Below, piece by piece: positions 1 to 8,917 of a DNA stretch of 64,000 bases. Source of the DNA: Gammaproteobacteria bacterium (lineage in GTDB: Bacteria; Pseudomonadota; Gammaproteobacteria; Xanthomonadales; Marinicellaceae). Both the position numbers and the translations under genes were made by a program. The stretch is from positions 1 to 64,000 of the forward strand of contig JAJRQG010000123.1 in assembly GCA_024280395.1 (NCBI GenBank). The letters run 5' to 3'. The notes below the pieces were generated by a model. That model was given only the letters and a program-made list of their open reading frames with translations. It did not search any database and was not told the origin of the DNA. Each line of letters starts with the position of its first letter. Within the stretch, counting starts at the first letter, position 1.

Positions 1-43
1 GAAAATGGCGTGGTTGTCCATCCAGCTCTGTTATAATCATTGA

Positions 44-2335
44 ATGAAAAAAAACAAGATATCAGGACATGTGCGCAATCGGGTAAGGGAAAGTTTATTT
101 TTTTTGATTATTCCGGTTGCCGCCTATGTCTTGATCTCTTTGATGAGTTACCACCCTCAAGATTCTGGACCTTTTTCTGCTTCTGATACTGATGTTGTAC
201 GCAATTATGGTGGTACAAGCGGTGCATTTTTAGCAGATGTGTTGTTAAATCTTGTCGGATATTTAGCTTATCTTATTCCTTTGGGCCTTACTTTTGTGGG
301 GTGGAGGGTTTACCGAAACCATGACATTGATGAGGTCAGCTGGATAGATACAGGCATCAAAGCTGGTGGTTTTATTTCTGCTTTATTGTCAGGGTGTGCT
401 CTGGCCTATATGTATATCGATACCAATGGAGCCATATTTACTGGTGGCGGCATTGTTGGAGAAGTGGTGGGAAGTACACTTTTTTCTAGTTTAGGAATTA
501 TTGGTGCAACATTAATCTTAACAGCCATATTTTTGGCAGGTACAACACTGTTCACAGGTATGTCATGGATACAATTTGCCGATTTAGTGGGTAAATGGAC
601 ATTTCAATTTGTTGAATGGTTGAAGTTAAAAGTTGAACAATTTAAAGACTGGAAAGCCGGCAAGAAAGCCAAAATTGAACGCGAAGAAGTTCGAAAAATT
701 GATGCGGTTATTCAGGAAAACCGGGAGCCAATTATAGTCGAACCTGCATTTATTCCGCAACCTTCAGAAAGCAAACGTGTCATTAAAGAAAGGCAAGGTC
801 AGTTATTTGATACTTTGCCAGCCAGCAAATTCCCGCCATTAACCTTATTGGATGAACCTAGCAATCAAGTGATTGGTTATTCTAAAGACGAATTGGAAGT
901 TTTATCTCGTCAAGTAGAGCTAAAACTGGCGGATTTTAGAGTCAAAGTCAAGGTGGTTGGAGTCTATCCTGGACCAGTGGTTACACGCTTTGAATTAGAA
1001 CCAGCACCTGGAGTAAAAGTCAGCCAAATTATGAATTTGGCGAAAGATTTGGCGCGAGGATTGTCAGTTATCAGTGTTCGCATAGTCGATGTAATTCCGG
1101 GCAAACCCTATATTGGCGTAGAAATACCCAACAACAACCGAGAAATTGTTTATTTAAGCGAAGTATTGCGTTCGGTCGAGTTTGACAAGTCACGATCTCC
1201 ACTCACTTTGGGTCTGGGCAAAAGTATCGCAGGACGACCTGTTGTGGTTGATATTGCCAAAATGCCACATGTACTGGTTGCAGGAACAACCGGTTCAGGT
1301 AAGTCAGTTGCTGTGAATGCCATGATTGTCAGTTTGCTATATAAGGCAACACCAGATGAAGTCAAGATGATTATGGTGGATCCAAAAATGTTAGAGCTGT
1401 CCGTTTATGAAGGCATTCCACATTTATTGGCCCCTGTAGTTACCGACATGAAAGAAGCCTCCAATGCTTTGCGTTGGTGTGTTGCTGAAATGGAAAGACG
1501 CTATAAACTGATGGCTGCGGTGGGCGTTAGAAATTTAGCAGGTTATAACAAAGCGGTTAAAAAAGCCAAAGCCGACGGTGAACCATTGTCTGATCCACTA
1601 TTTAAACCAGATGCATTGATACCAGGGCAGAAGCCACCCGAATTAGAAACCATGCCATATATCGTTATTATTATTGATGAATTCGCAGATATGATGATGA
1701 TCGTGGGTAAAAAAGTCGAGCAATTAATTGCCCGCCTAGCACAAAAAGCCCGAGCAGCAGGTGTGCATTTAATTTTGGCTACACAGCGACCCTCAGTAGA
1801 TGTAATAACTGGTTTGATTAAGGCCAATATCCCAACACGTATTGCCTTCCAAGTTTCATCAAGAATTGATTCAAGAACTATTCTTGATCAAGGTGGAGCA
1901 GAACAATTATTGGGTCATGGTGATATGTTGTATCTTCCTCCAGGGAAAGCCATTCCTATAAGAATTCACGGGGCATTTGTTGATGACCATGAAGTACATG
2001 GCATCGTTAATTACTTAACCAAACATTATGAAGCCGATTATCAAAAAGGCATTTTAGATGAAGTTCAACTCACTGCAGATGGACAAGAACTCAGTGCTAC
2101 AGGAATGCCACAAGCACCAGAAAGCGATGTAGATGAGTTTTATGACAAGGCAGTATTTGTGGTTACAGAAAGCCGCAAAGCTTCGATTTCATACGTACAA
2201 AGACGATTGCGAGTTGGCTATAATCGAGCGGCAACAATCGTTGAACAATTAGAAGAAAACGGCGTGGTCAGCGCACCGGCCCATAATGGTGCAAGAGAAG
2301 TTTTGGCTCCGGCTCCTGTTTCTATGGATGATTAG
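44..2335 (+). CDS. ftsK: DNA translocase FtsK
   Basis: FtsK is the septum-anchored motor that pumps chromosome termini apart and activates XerCD at dif. The first ~180 residues hold about four membrane segments. A short charged linker follows, then the RecA-like motor with Walker A GTTGSGKS (~residue 413) and Walker B IIIDEFAD (~545), and a C-terminal winged-helix gamma domain ([14 protein letters not shown]). At 763 aa it is much shorter than the E. coli protein because the long Pro/Gln linker is missing; this length is usual for SpoIIIE-like members. A TATAAT lies at 32-37, too close to the ATG to serve it except for a nearly leaderless message. lolA and rarA follow as expected, but only after an inserted helicase gene. 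Confidence 0.97.
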   Translation: MKKNKISGHVRNRVRESLFFLIIPVAAYVLISLMSYHPQDSGPFSASDTDVVRNYGGTSGAFLADVLLNLVGYLAYLIPLGLTFVGWRVYRNHDIDEVSWIDTGIKAGGFISALLSGCALAYMYIDTNGAIFTGGGIVGEVVGSTLFSSLGIIGATLILTAIFLAGTTLFTGMSWIQFADLVGKWTFQFVEWLKLKVEQFKDWKAGKKAKIEREEVRKIDAVIQENREPIIVEPAFIPQPSESKRVIKERQGQLFDTLPASKFPPLTLLDEPSNQVIGYSKDELEVLSRQVELKLADFRVKVKVVGVYPGPVVTRFELEPAPGVKVSQIMNLAKDLARGLSVISVRIVDVIPGKPYIGVEIPNNNREIVYLSEVLRSVEFDKSRSPLTLGLGKSIAGRPVVVDIAKMPHVLVAGTTGSGKSVAVNAMIVSLLYKATPDEVKMIMVDPKMLELSVYEGIPHLLAPVVTDMKEASNALRWCVAEMERRYKLMAAVGVRNLAGYNKAVKKAKADGEPLSDPLFKPDALIPGQKPPELETMPYIVIIIDEFADMMMIVGKKVEQLIARLAQKARAAGVHLILATQRPSVDVITGLIKANIPTRIAFQVSSRIDSRTILDQGGAEQLLGHGDMLYLPPGKAIPIRIHGAFVDDHEVHGIVNYLTKHYEADYQKGILDEVQLTADGQELSATGMPQAPESDVDEFYDKAVFVVTESRKASISYVQRRLRVGYNRAATIVEQLEENGVVSAPAHNGAREVLAPAPVSMDD

Positions 2336-2769
2336 GTTGTTTTTCTCGCACTGAATGTATTAAAGAAAGATCAAGATCAAAAACCTATATCGCACGGAGG
2401 CACGGCGAACACGGCGAAAATTAAGATCAAAAGCATTGTTTCTAGCAGAGATAGAGTATACAGTGAAAAAATTAAAAATATTTTCACAGGTATACAGAGA
2501 GCATTAATTTCAAGATGTGAATGTTAATCTCTTTGTATGTTATACTTAAACAATATACATGGCTTTCACATTGCTCGTGTTTCTTGCATATTATTAGCTT
2601 GTGCCAATTATGTTGAATTTTGGTTTGAGGAAAATAAAGCAAAGCTTTTTTGTTTCCCATTATTTTTATTTGGAATTTTTTTTGGGAAAATCTGTAGCAG
2701 TTTTAAAAAACATCGTCATGATAATATATTTATTTTGAGAAAATTGGCTAAACAATAAAACGATTTCGC
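2336..2769. other. Intergenic region between ftsK and the inserted helicase
   Basis: This 434-bp AT-rich gap holds a G+C-rich degenerate repeat (2393-2419) that recurs in inverted orientation beyond the helicase. A 73-codon ORF at 2537-2758 has no ribosome binding site and no recognisable content. I see no RNA gene. Confidence 0.5.
2393..2419 (+). repeat. Degenerate dispersed repeat, copy 1 (helicase flank)
   Basis: The sequence CACGGAGGCACGGCGAAC stands out as GC-rich in AT-rich DNA. It resembles, in inverted orientation, the sequence at 5509-5535 (roughly two thirds identical by eye). The two copies bracket the helicase gene. Confidence 0.4.
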
Positions 2770-5358
2770 ATGGATAATATTGAAAAATTAAAAGAAAAGC
2801 TTAATGAGCAACAACTAGAAGCTGTTACCAGTACAGAAGGATATATTAGGGTTGTTGCTGGAGCAGGGTCAGGTAAAACAAGAGCATTAACATCTAGGTA
2901 TATTTACCTAGTTGAAGCTTTAGGGATAAATACTTCTAATATACTCTGTGTTACTTTTACAAACAAGGCTGCACAAGAGATGCGAACAAGAGTCAAAAAA
3001 ATACTAGGTGCCCAGTCTGATTTAAGTTACATTACTACCTATCACGGTTTTTGTGTCCGAGTATTAAGAGAGGATATAAATAAAATACAATACCCGAAAA
3101 AATTCATAATAATAGATGTCGATGATCAAAAAACAATTCTTAGATCTATTTTTAATGAGTTTGGATTGACTTCGAAAGATTATACTTTCAAAAACGTGTT
3201 AGGATATATTGGAGAGAGAAAAATATCTGGAGATTACCTGAAATATATTCTTGAATTTAAAAAGCATGAAGGAAATGATGGGCTTGAAAGGATATTTATG
3301 AGATATTTGGAAAAGCAACAGAGAAATTTTGCTTTAGACTTTGAGGACTTAATAAACTTTACAATTTATATTTTTAATAAATACCCAGATACTTTGGAAA
3401 AATGGCAAAAGAGATTACAGTATATTCAAGTCGATGAAACCCAAGACAGTTCAGGAAAGCAGTTTGGACTGGTTGAAAGTTTGGCTTTGTTCCATAAAAA
3501 TCTTTTTGTTGTAGGTGACCCTGATCAAACTATTTATGAATGGAGGGGAGCGAAACCTGAATTATTAGTTGATTTTGATAAAAAATATACAGATTCAAGA
3601 ACCATCATTATGAATCAAAATTATCGTTCAACCCCTAATATCTTAAATCTTGGTAATCATATAATCAGGAATAATAAATTAAGAGTTGATAAGGATATGT
3701 TTACGAATAATTGTAAAGGAGTTGAAGTCGTTCATTTTCATGGTAAAAATGAAGATAAAGAAGGCCTATGGATTGCAAGTGAAATTAAAAGACTAGTTGA
3801 AGATGAAAATTGTGTTTATTCAGATTTTGCAATACTTTATCGTGCGCACTATATTTCTAGATATATAGAGCAATCTTTTATAAGACAGGAAATTCCTTAC
3901 TCAATATTTGGAGGGATTAAGTTTTTTGAACGCAAAGAGATAAAAGATGTTTTAGCCTATTTAAGATTGGTTGAAACTGGAGATGATATTTCATTCCTTC
4001 GTATCGTAAACACACCGAGTAGAAAACTAGGGAAAAAGTTTATTAGCAATGTGGCTGAAATAGCAGAGAGAAACAATGTTTCTTTATTTGTAGCTCTAAA
4101 AAGCAATATTACAGATAAAAATTTAAATAAGAAAGGGGCCATAGATTTTTTAAACTTGGTAAATAGGTTTAAAAAGAGAAAAGATATCTTAAATATTTCG
4201 GATTTAGTTAAAGAGATAATGGATGAAAGTGGCTTGTCTGAATATTTCAGAATAGATGGAGACAATGAAAGGTTAGATAATATCAAAGAACTTCAAGATT
4301 CAATAATAATGCTAGAATCACAAGATGAAGAGCGACTTTTGTTAAGTGAATTTTTGCAAGAAATTGCTCTTTACACAGATATGGACATCGAAGATGAGGA
4401 AAATGATAAAGTCAAACTTATGACTATACACATATCTAAAGGATTAGAGTTTCCATATGTCTTTTTGTGTGGTTTTACAGAAGGAGTTTTACCAAGTGCT
4501 ATGTCTCTAAAATTTGGTGGCCCAACGGCATTAGAAGAAGAAAGAAGATTGACTTATGTTGCTATAACAAGAGCAGAAAAGGCTTTTTATATGACTGAGT
4601 CAGAAGGGTTTAGTTATGGTTCCGGTTTTAGTAAGTATCCTTCTCGTTTTCTTTTTGAAATTAGTGAAAGTTTTTATGTTCGTCAAGGAGTTTTAAGCCA
4701 AGAAGTTATTGATGAAGCCAAACAAAGTATAAAAAACAATTCATCTGATTCAGTAATTAAAAGTCAATTTAAAGAGGGGGATTTGGTAAAGCATGATGTT
4801 TTTGGCAAAGGTGAAATACTTAAAATAAATAAGAATCAAACTTATGAAATTAAATTTATAGAATCCAAGATTAGTAGAGTAATAAATTTTGAGTTTAAAG
4901 GTTTGAAATTAATTAGTAAACCCTTTGTAATTAAAGGTATGAATAGTAAAAAACACATTCATAATACAATTAAAAGCGAGTTCAGGCCTGGAGATTTTGT
5001 AAGACATGATATTTTTGGTAAAGGCTGTATAATTGAATCAGATGACATATTTTATCATATCAAATTTAAAAAATTAAAAGACATTAAAGTAATGGCAATT
5101 GAGTTTACAATTTTAAAAAAAGAGAATAAATTACCTAAAAAAACAGATAAAGACAATAAGGAGATAAAACCAGTTACAAAGAAAATAAATAAAACCATAA
5201 ATACAGAAAGTAAAACAAATCTTAACGAATTAGTTATAAATAAAATATCAAATCCGCACCATAATGAAACTAAAGAAGTAGAATTAAGCAAATCATCAAT
5301 AATAAACGAACCTGTAAAAGAAAGTGTGTGGTCCAAGATTAAGAAGTTTTTGTTTTAG
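2770..5358 (+). CDS. UvrD/Rep/PcrA-family DNA helicase with duplicated PcrA-type C-terminal domain
   Basis: This is a superfamily 1A 3'-5' DNA helicase. Visible motifs in order are Walker A GAGSGKT (~residue 32), Ia FTNKAAQEM, II VDETQDSS (DETQ rather than the common DEFQ), III GDPDQTIYEWRGA, IV NYRST, V TIHISKGLEF and VI YVAITRAEKA (~597). The tail carries two similar modules, GDLVKHDVFGKG (~669) and GDFVRHDIFGKG (~739). These match the small Tudor-like C-terminal domain that PcrA/UvrD uses to bind RNA polymerase, which normally occurs once. A Lys-rich stretch follows. The gene is visibly more AT-rich than ftsK and lolA and breaks the conserved ftsK-lolA order, so I infer that it was acquired. 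It may be an accessory repair or defence helicase rather than the housekeeping UvrD. Confidence 0.9.
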   Translation: MDNIEKLKEKLNEQQLEAVTSTEGYIRVVAGAGSGKTRALTSRYIYLVEALGINTSNILCVTFTNKAAQEMRTRVKKILGAQSDLSYITTYHGFCVRVLREDINKIQYPKKFIIIDVDDQKTILRSIFNEFGLTSKDYTFKNVLGYIGERKISGDYLKYILEFKKHEGNDGLERIFMRYLEKQQRNFALDFEDLINFTIYIFNKYPDTLEKWQKRLQYIQVDETQDSSGKQFGLVESLALFHKNLFVVGDPDQTIYEWRGAKPELLVDFDKKYTDSRTIIMNQNYRSTPNILNLGNHIIRNNKLRVDKDMFTNNCKGVEVVHFHGKNEDKEGLWIASEIKRLVEDENCVYSDFAILYRAHYISRYIEQSFIRQEIPYSIFGGIKFFERKEIKDVLAYLRLVETGDDISFLRIVNTPSRKLGKKFISNVAEIAERNNVSLFVALKSNITDKNLNKKGAIDFLNLVNRFKKRKDILNISDLVKEIMDESGLSEYFRIDGDNERLDNIKELQDSIIMLESQDEERLLLSEFLQEIALYTDMDIEDEENDKVKLMTIHISKGLEFPYVFLCGFTEGVLPSAMSLKFGGPTALEEERRLTYVAITRAEKAFYMTESEGFSYGSGFSKYPSRFLFEISESFYVRQGVLSQEVIDEAKQSIKNNSSDSVIKSQFKEGDLVKHDVFGKGEILKINKNQTYEIKFIESKISRVINFEFKGLKLISKPFVIKGMNSKKHIHNTIKSEFRPGDFVRHDIFGKGCIIESDDIFYHIKFKKLKDIKVMAIEFTILKKENKLPKKTDKDNKEIKPVTKKINKTINTESKTNLNELVINKISNPHHNETKEVELSKSSIINEPVKESVWSKIKKFLF

Positions 5359-5508
5359 TATGTTTTGATGATATAAAAAACACTGTCATTTGTATATCTT
5401 TCAAGGGTTATGATACAGACCAATCTTTTTACTCTAAAGAGAGATAAAGTACTTTGACGATTTATTTTAATCTGTTCCGCCTATGGAAAATAACTTTAAA
5501 TTTTATCT

Positions 5509-5535
5509 TTTCATAGCGTTCTCTGCGCCTCTGTG
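5509..5535 (-). repeat. Degenerate dispersed repeat, copy 2 (helicase flank)
   Basis: Read on the minus strand this begins CACAGAGGCGCAGAGAAC and is related to 2393-2419. It lies in the 258-bp gap between the helicase and lolA. Confidence 0.4.
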
Positions 5536-5616
5536 AGAAATAAATCTTTTGATTTTTCTTGAACATACGGTATTAATAAGTGTCTCTGTTATAATGTTCA
5601 AAAATTTATAAAACCT

Positions 5617-6261
5617 ATGAAAATTAAAATATTAATCTTATCCACGATACTTCTTTTCCCACCATTTTTATTGGCAATTGATGTCAATCAATTACTGAAC
5701 AATGTCCGGAAAGATTTGATCTCTCTGTCTGCCGATTTCAAACAATACGAGGTGGATCCGAGTCAGCGCGTGTCGGAAGTATCTACTGGTAAGATGTGGC
5801 TCAATGCACCGAATCAATTTAAGTGGGAATATTTCGAACCTGCTCCGCAACTGATTGTAGCCAATGGACAAAAGGTCTGGATTTTTGATGAAGATTTGGA
5901 TCAAGTCACGATTAAACAACAAGACAGTACAAAAAACCCCATCTATGTTTTATTAAATAAGGAATTGACAGAAACCAATTATACAGTTGAAAATTGGGAG
6001 GAAGATAACAATCAAGATAATAAACAAGCTGGCATAGATTGGATTAGCCTAACCCCCAAAGTAGCGGGTGATGAAATCAAACAGGTGTGGTTAGGAATTG
6101 TTGGTAATGAGCTTAAAGTTCTTAAATTAAAAAATCAATTGGACAATATTGTTGTTTTTGAATTTAGCAACAGTGTTAAAAACCCAGAGTTGTCAGAAGA
6201 TTTTTTCACTTTCGATCCTCCAGAAGGGATAGACATTATTCGCGATGCGATGGGTTTATAA
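5617..6261 (+). CDS. lolA: Outer-membrane lipoprotein carrier LolA
   Basis: LolA is the periplasmic chaperone that carries lipoproteins from LolCDE to LolB. A signal peptide (MKIKILILSTILLFPPFLLA) precedes a ~190-residue mature domain with family hallmarks such as LSADFKQYE, GKMWLNAPNQFKWEY and a C-terminal ITKVEF-like stretch (VVFEFSN). The 214-aa length is normal. The gene abuts rarA with no gap (TAA then TTG), as expected for co-transcription, and is in the conserved position after ftsK apart from the helicase insertion. Confidence 0.95.
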   Translation: MKIKILILSTILLFPPFLLAIDVNQLLNNVRKDLISLSADFKQYEVDPSQRVSEVSTGKMWLNAPNQFKWEYFEPAPQLIVANGQKVWIFDEDLDQVTIKQQDSTKNPIYVLLNKELTETNYTVENWEEDNNQDNKQAGIDWISLTPKVAGDEIKQVWLGIVGNELKVLKLKNQLDNIVVFEFSNSVKNPELSEDFFTFDPPEGIDIIRDAMGL

Positions 6262-7515
6262 TTGCAACCTTTGGCCGATAAACTCCGTCCTAAATTTTTA
6301 GATGATGTTGTAGGACAGCAACATTTAACGGACAATAATCGACCCTTTGCCAAAGTCATTGAGAATAACCATCTGCACTCAATGATTCTGTGGGGTCCGC
6401 CAGGCACCGGAAAAACAACCTTAGCCAGAATCTTGTGTGAACAGTCCAAGGTGCGACAAATCAATTTATCTGCGATTCTTTCGGGCGTCGCGGATATTCG
6501 CAAAGCAGTCAAACAAGCAGAAGAAAATCGCGACATGGGAATGACCACAGTTTTGTTTGTAGATGAAATCCACCGTTTTAATAAATCTCAACAAGATGCA
6601 TTCCTACCACACATGGAAACAGGATTGATTACCTTGATTGGTGCCACCACAGAAAATCCATCTTTTGCTTTAAATAATGCGCTTTTGTCGCGCTCAAGGG
6701 TGTATATTTTAAAAAGCATCAAAGCAGATGATTTGCGAAAATTATTGGAAAAAGGGATTCAAGAAACAGAATTACAGTTGACCACAGAGCAGCAAAATCA
6801 ATTGATTCAAGCAGCTGACGGCGATGCCAGAAGATTATTGACCCAGCTTGAAATATTATCAGATTATTCGGTTGATGGTGTAGTCAAAGATGAAGACGTG
6901 TCATTGATAATCTCAGGACAAGCCACGCGTTTTGATAACAAAGGAGATGTATTTTACGAACAAATTTCAGCCTTGCACAAATGTGTGCGCTCATCCAATC
7001 CCGACGCCGCTTTGTATTGGATGAACCGCATGTTATCGGCGGGTTGTGATGCCCAATACATAGCTCGCAGATTGTTGCGTATGGCCAGTGAAGAAGTAGG
7101 CAATGCTGACCCTAGGGCTTTGACTTTGTGTTTGGATGCTTGGGAAACATGGCGGAGACTTGGTTCACCAGAAGGTGACCTTGCTTTAGCACAAGCGGCA
7201 GTGTATGTGGCCAGTTGTCCAAAAAGCAATGCAGTTTATTCTGCCCATAATGAGTCATTGGCTGATGCGAAAAACTTAGGTTCTCTTGATGTTCCTATGC
7301 ATCTACGCAATGCTCCAACTGGCTTAATGAAAGAACAAGGCTTTGGCGATGGTTATCAATATGATCATGACAGTGACGATTCTGTCGCCTATACACAAAA
7401 AGGATTTCCTGATAAGATGGGTGAAAAAGTCTATTATCAACCCAAGCAAGCAGGTTTGGAAATTAAGATAGCCAAGAAATTAAACATGATAAGAACAAAA
7501 CGCAATGCTAAATAA
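6262..7515 (+). CDS. rarA: Replication-associated recombination protein RarA (MgsA), AAA+ ATPase
   Basis: RarA is a clamp-loader-like AAA+ protein acting at stalled replication forks. Walker A is [10 protein letters not shown] (~residue 49) and Walker [10 protein letters not shown] (~97). Sensor 1 GATTENPSF and the C-terminal RarA domain ([15 protein letters not shown]) are intact. The length of 417 aa fits the family. The start is TTG at 6262, immediately after the lolA stop; [10 protein letters not shown] aligns with the usual beginning of the conserved core, and no ATG lies nearby. The 3' end overlaps crcB by 11 bp. Confidence 0.95.
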   Translation: MQPLADKLRPKFLDDVVGQQHLTDNNRPFAKVIENNHLHSMILWGPPGTGKTTLARILCEQSKVRQINLSAILSGVADIRKAVKQAEENRDMGMTTVLFVDEIHRFNKSQQDAFLPHMETGLITLIGATTENPSFALNNALLSRSRVYILKSIKADDLRKLLEKGIQETELQLTTEQQNQLIQAADGDARRLLTQLEILSDYSVDGVVKDEDVSLIISGQATRFDNKGDVFYEQISALHKCVRSSNPDAALYWMNRMLSAGCDAQYIARRLLRMASEEVGNADPRALTLCLDAWETWRRLGSPEGDLALAQAAVYVASCPKSNAVYSAHNESLADAKNLGSLDVPMHLRNAPTGLMKEQGFGDGYQYDHDSDDSVAYTQKGFPDKMGEKVYYQPKQAGLEIKIAKKLNMIRTKRNAK

Positions 7516-7876
7516 CATTCTAGCCGTAGCAGCAGGCGGTGCGCTGGGTGCCGTTATTCGATTTTTAAATAACCGTTTAATGGTTAAGTTTTTTACCGTC
7601 AATCTGTACTGGGCTACTTTGATGGTTAATGTCTTGGGCTGTTTTTTGATGGGCATTGCCTATGTTTTGTTGTTGAATAAATACCACACCAATGAACCGT
7701 TTATTTTATTCATCACTGTGGGGTTTCTAGGCGCGCTTACCACTTGGTCAACCTTTTCAATGGAAACAGTTATCTTGATTAATTCGGGTGAGTTTATGAA
7801 GGGTTTTGTCTACTTGATTTCAACATTTATACTGTGTTTTTTGGCTTTTTATTTAGGAATGAGAATAAGCAACTAA
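7505..7876 (+). CDS. crcB: Fluoride channel CrcB/FluC
   Basis: This is a small four-helix membrane protein of 123 aa, the usual size for dimeric fluoride exporters. It shows the family signatures GGALGAVIRF near the N terminus, the Asn-containing VNVLGCFLMG helix, and GFLGALTTWSTFS with the central Thr/Phe residues. The ATG overlaps the end of rarA, so translation is probably coupled. I see no fluoride riboswitch, and the overlapping position leaves no room for one. Confidence 0.95.
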   Translation: MLNNILAVAAGGALGAVIRFLNNRLMVKFFTVNLYWATLMVNVLGCFLMGIAYVLLLNKYHTNEPFILFITVGFLGALTTWSTFSMETVILINSGEFMKGFVYLISTFILCFLAFYLGMRISN

Positions 7877-7906
7877 TTGAAAATTAACAATGGAAAATTG
7901 AAAACT

Positions 7907-8812
7907 ATGAAAAAAACAATAACCTTAATCATTACTTTATTCAGTACCACAGTTTTTTCAGAAGATGCAAAAGAAGAATCAACTGGACTTCCTGGCACTG
8001 AAATTGTTTTGGCCAATATTACAGTCAAGAAAGGTCAGGTGAATTTAAGCAATGCACAAAATATTACGTCAAGAACAGGATATGATTCACAACCAGTATT
8101 TATGGACAAAGGCAAGTCTTTGTATTTTACCCGATATATCAACAAACAAACCGATATTTACCGCATGGATTTAAAAACCCGTGAAGCAAAACCGTATATG
8201 CAAACCCCTGAAAGCGAGTATTCAGCAACACCTATTGCAGGCAGGCAAGGCATCAGTGTTGTGCAGGTTTCGTTGGACAAAAAGCCAGATGGAACCGATA
8301 TTCAGAGCGTTGTTTGGTTGCACAAAAACAAAAGAGGCAATCAAAGTGGGCTGATGAGTGATATTGATAATGTGGGCTATCACAATTGGACAGGCAAGAA
8401 CAAACTATGGATGTTTGTCATCAATGGTGATATTGGCAATTTGTTTTATCAAACCATAGGTAAAAAACCCAAGCAAATGGCCAGCAATATTGGGCGTGCT
8501 ATTAAAACTGATACAAAGTATAAAAACCTCTATTTTGTTGACAAAAGTCAAGATGATTGGTGGATTAAGAAAATTGACACCAAAAAATTTAAACAATCAA
8601 AAATAATAGCTCTACCCAAAGGTGTGGAAGATTTTGCGCGTGATAGCAAGGGCAATTATTGGTGTGGAAAAGGCAATACCCTGTATTTTAGTGATAAAGG
8701 AAAAAACTGGATGATGGTCAAAGAGTTTAGCATTCCCGGGTTGGCTAATATTACCCGGATTGATGTCAATCCCAAGCTGACACAAATTGCCATAACTTTT
8801 GATGAAATATGA
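7907..8812 (+). CDS. Secreted TolB-like beta-propeller (PD40) protein
   Basis: The ORF opens at a TTG (7877), but the ATG at 7907 gives a clean signal peptide (MKKTITLIITLFSTTVFSEDA), so I place the start there (301 aa). The body has repeated strands of the kind seen in WD40-like PD40 propellers: NITSRTGYDSQPVF, LYFTRYINKQTDIYRMD, and a later SKGNYWCGKGNTLYFSD. This suggests a periplasmic or exported propeller related to TolB. No catalytic residues are recognisable. It follows crcB by 30 bp and may share its transcript. The function is unknown. Confidence 0.75.
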   Translation: MKKTITLIITLFSTTVFSEDAKEESTGLPGTEIVLANITVKKGQVNLSNAQNITSRTGYDSQPVFMDKGKSLYFTRYINKQTDIYRMDLKTREAKPYMQTPESEYSATPIAGRQGISVVQVSLDKKPDGTDIQSVVWLHKNKRGNQSGLMSDIDNVGYHNWTGKNKLWMFVINGDIGNLFYQTIGKKPKQMASNIGRAIKTDTKYKNLYFVDKSQDDWWIKKIDTKKFKQSKIIALPKGVEDFARDSKGNYWCGKGNTLYFSDKGKNWMMVKEFSIPGLANITRIDVNPKLTQIAITFDEI

Positions 8813-8917
8813 TATACACTTGTTAATCATTGATTTCAATAGATTATAAAAAATATTGGTTATTTTCAATTGCATATACGAAGATAAAAAGTATTGTATT
8901 AAAAAGGGGTTTTACAT

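Noticed and set aside
32-37. TATAAT as the ftsK promoter
   Set aside because: It is only 6 bp from the ATG and has no -35 box at 16-18 bp spacing in the 43 visible bases.
2537-2758. 73-codon ORF between ftsK and the helicase
   Set aside because: It has no Shine-Dalgarno, biased hydrophobic composition typical of AT-rich noncoding DNA, and no recognisable domain. I left it out as a gene.
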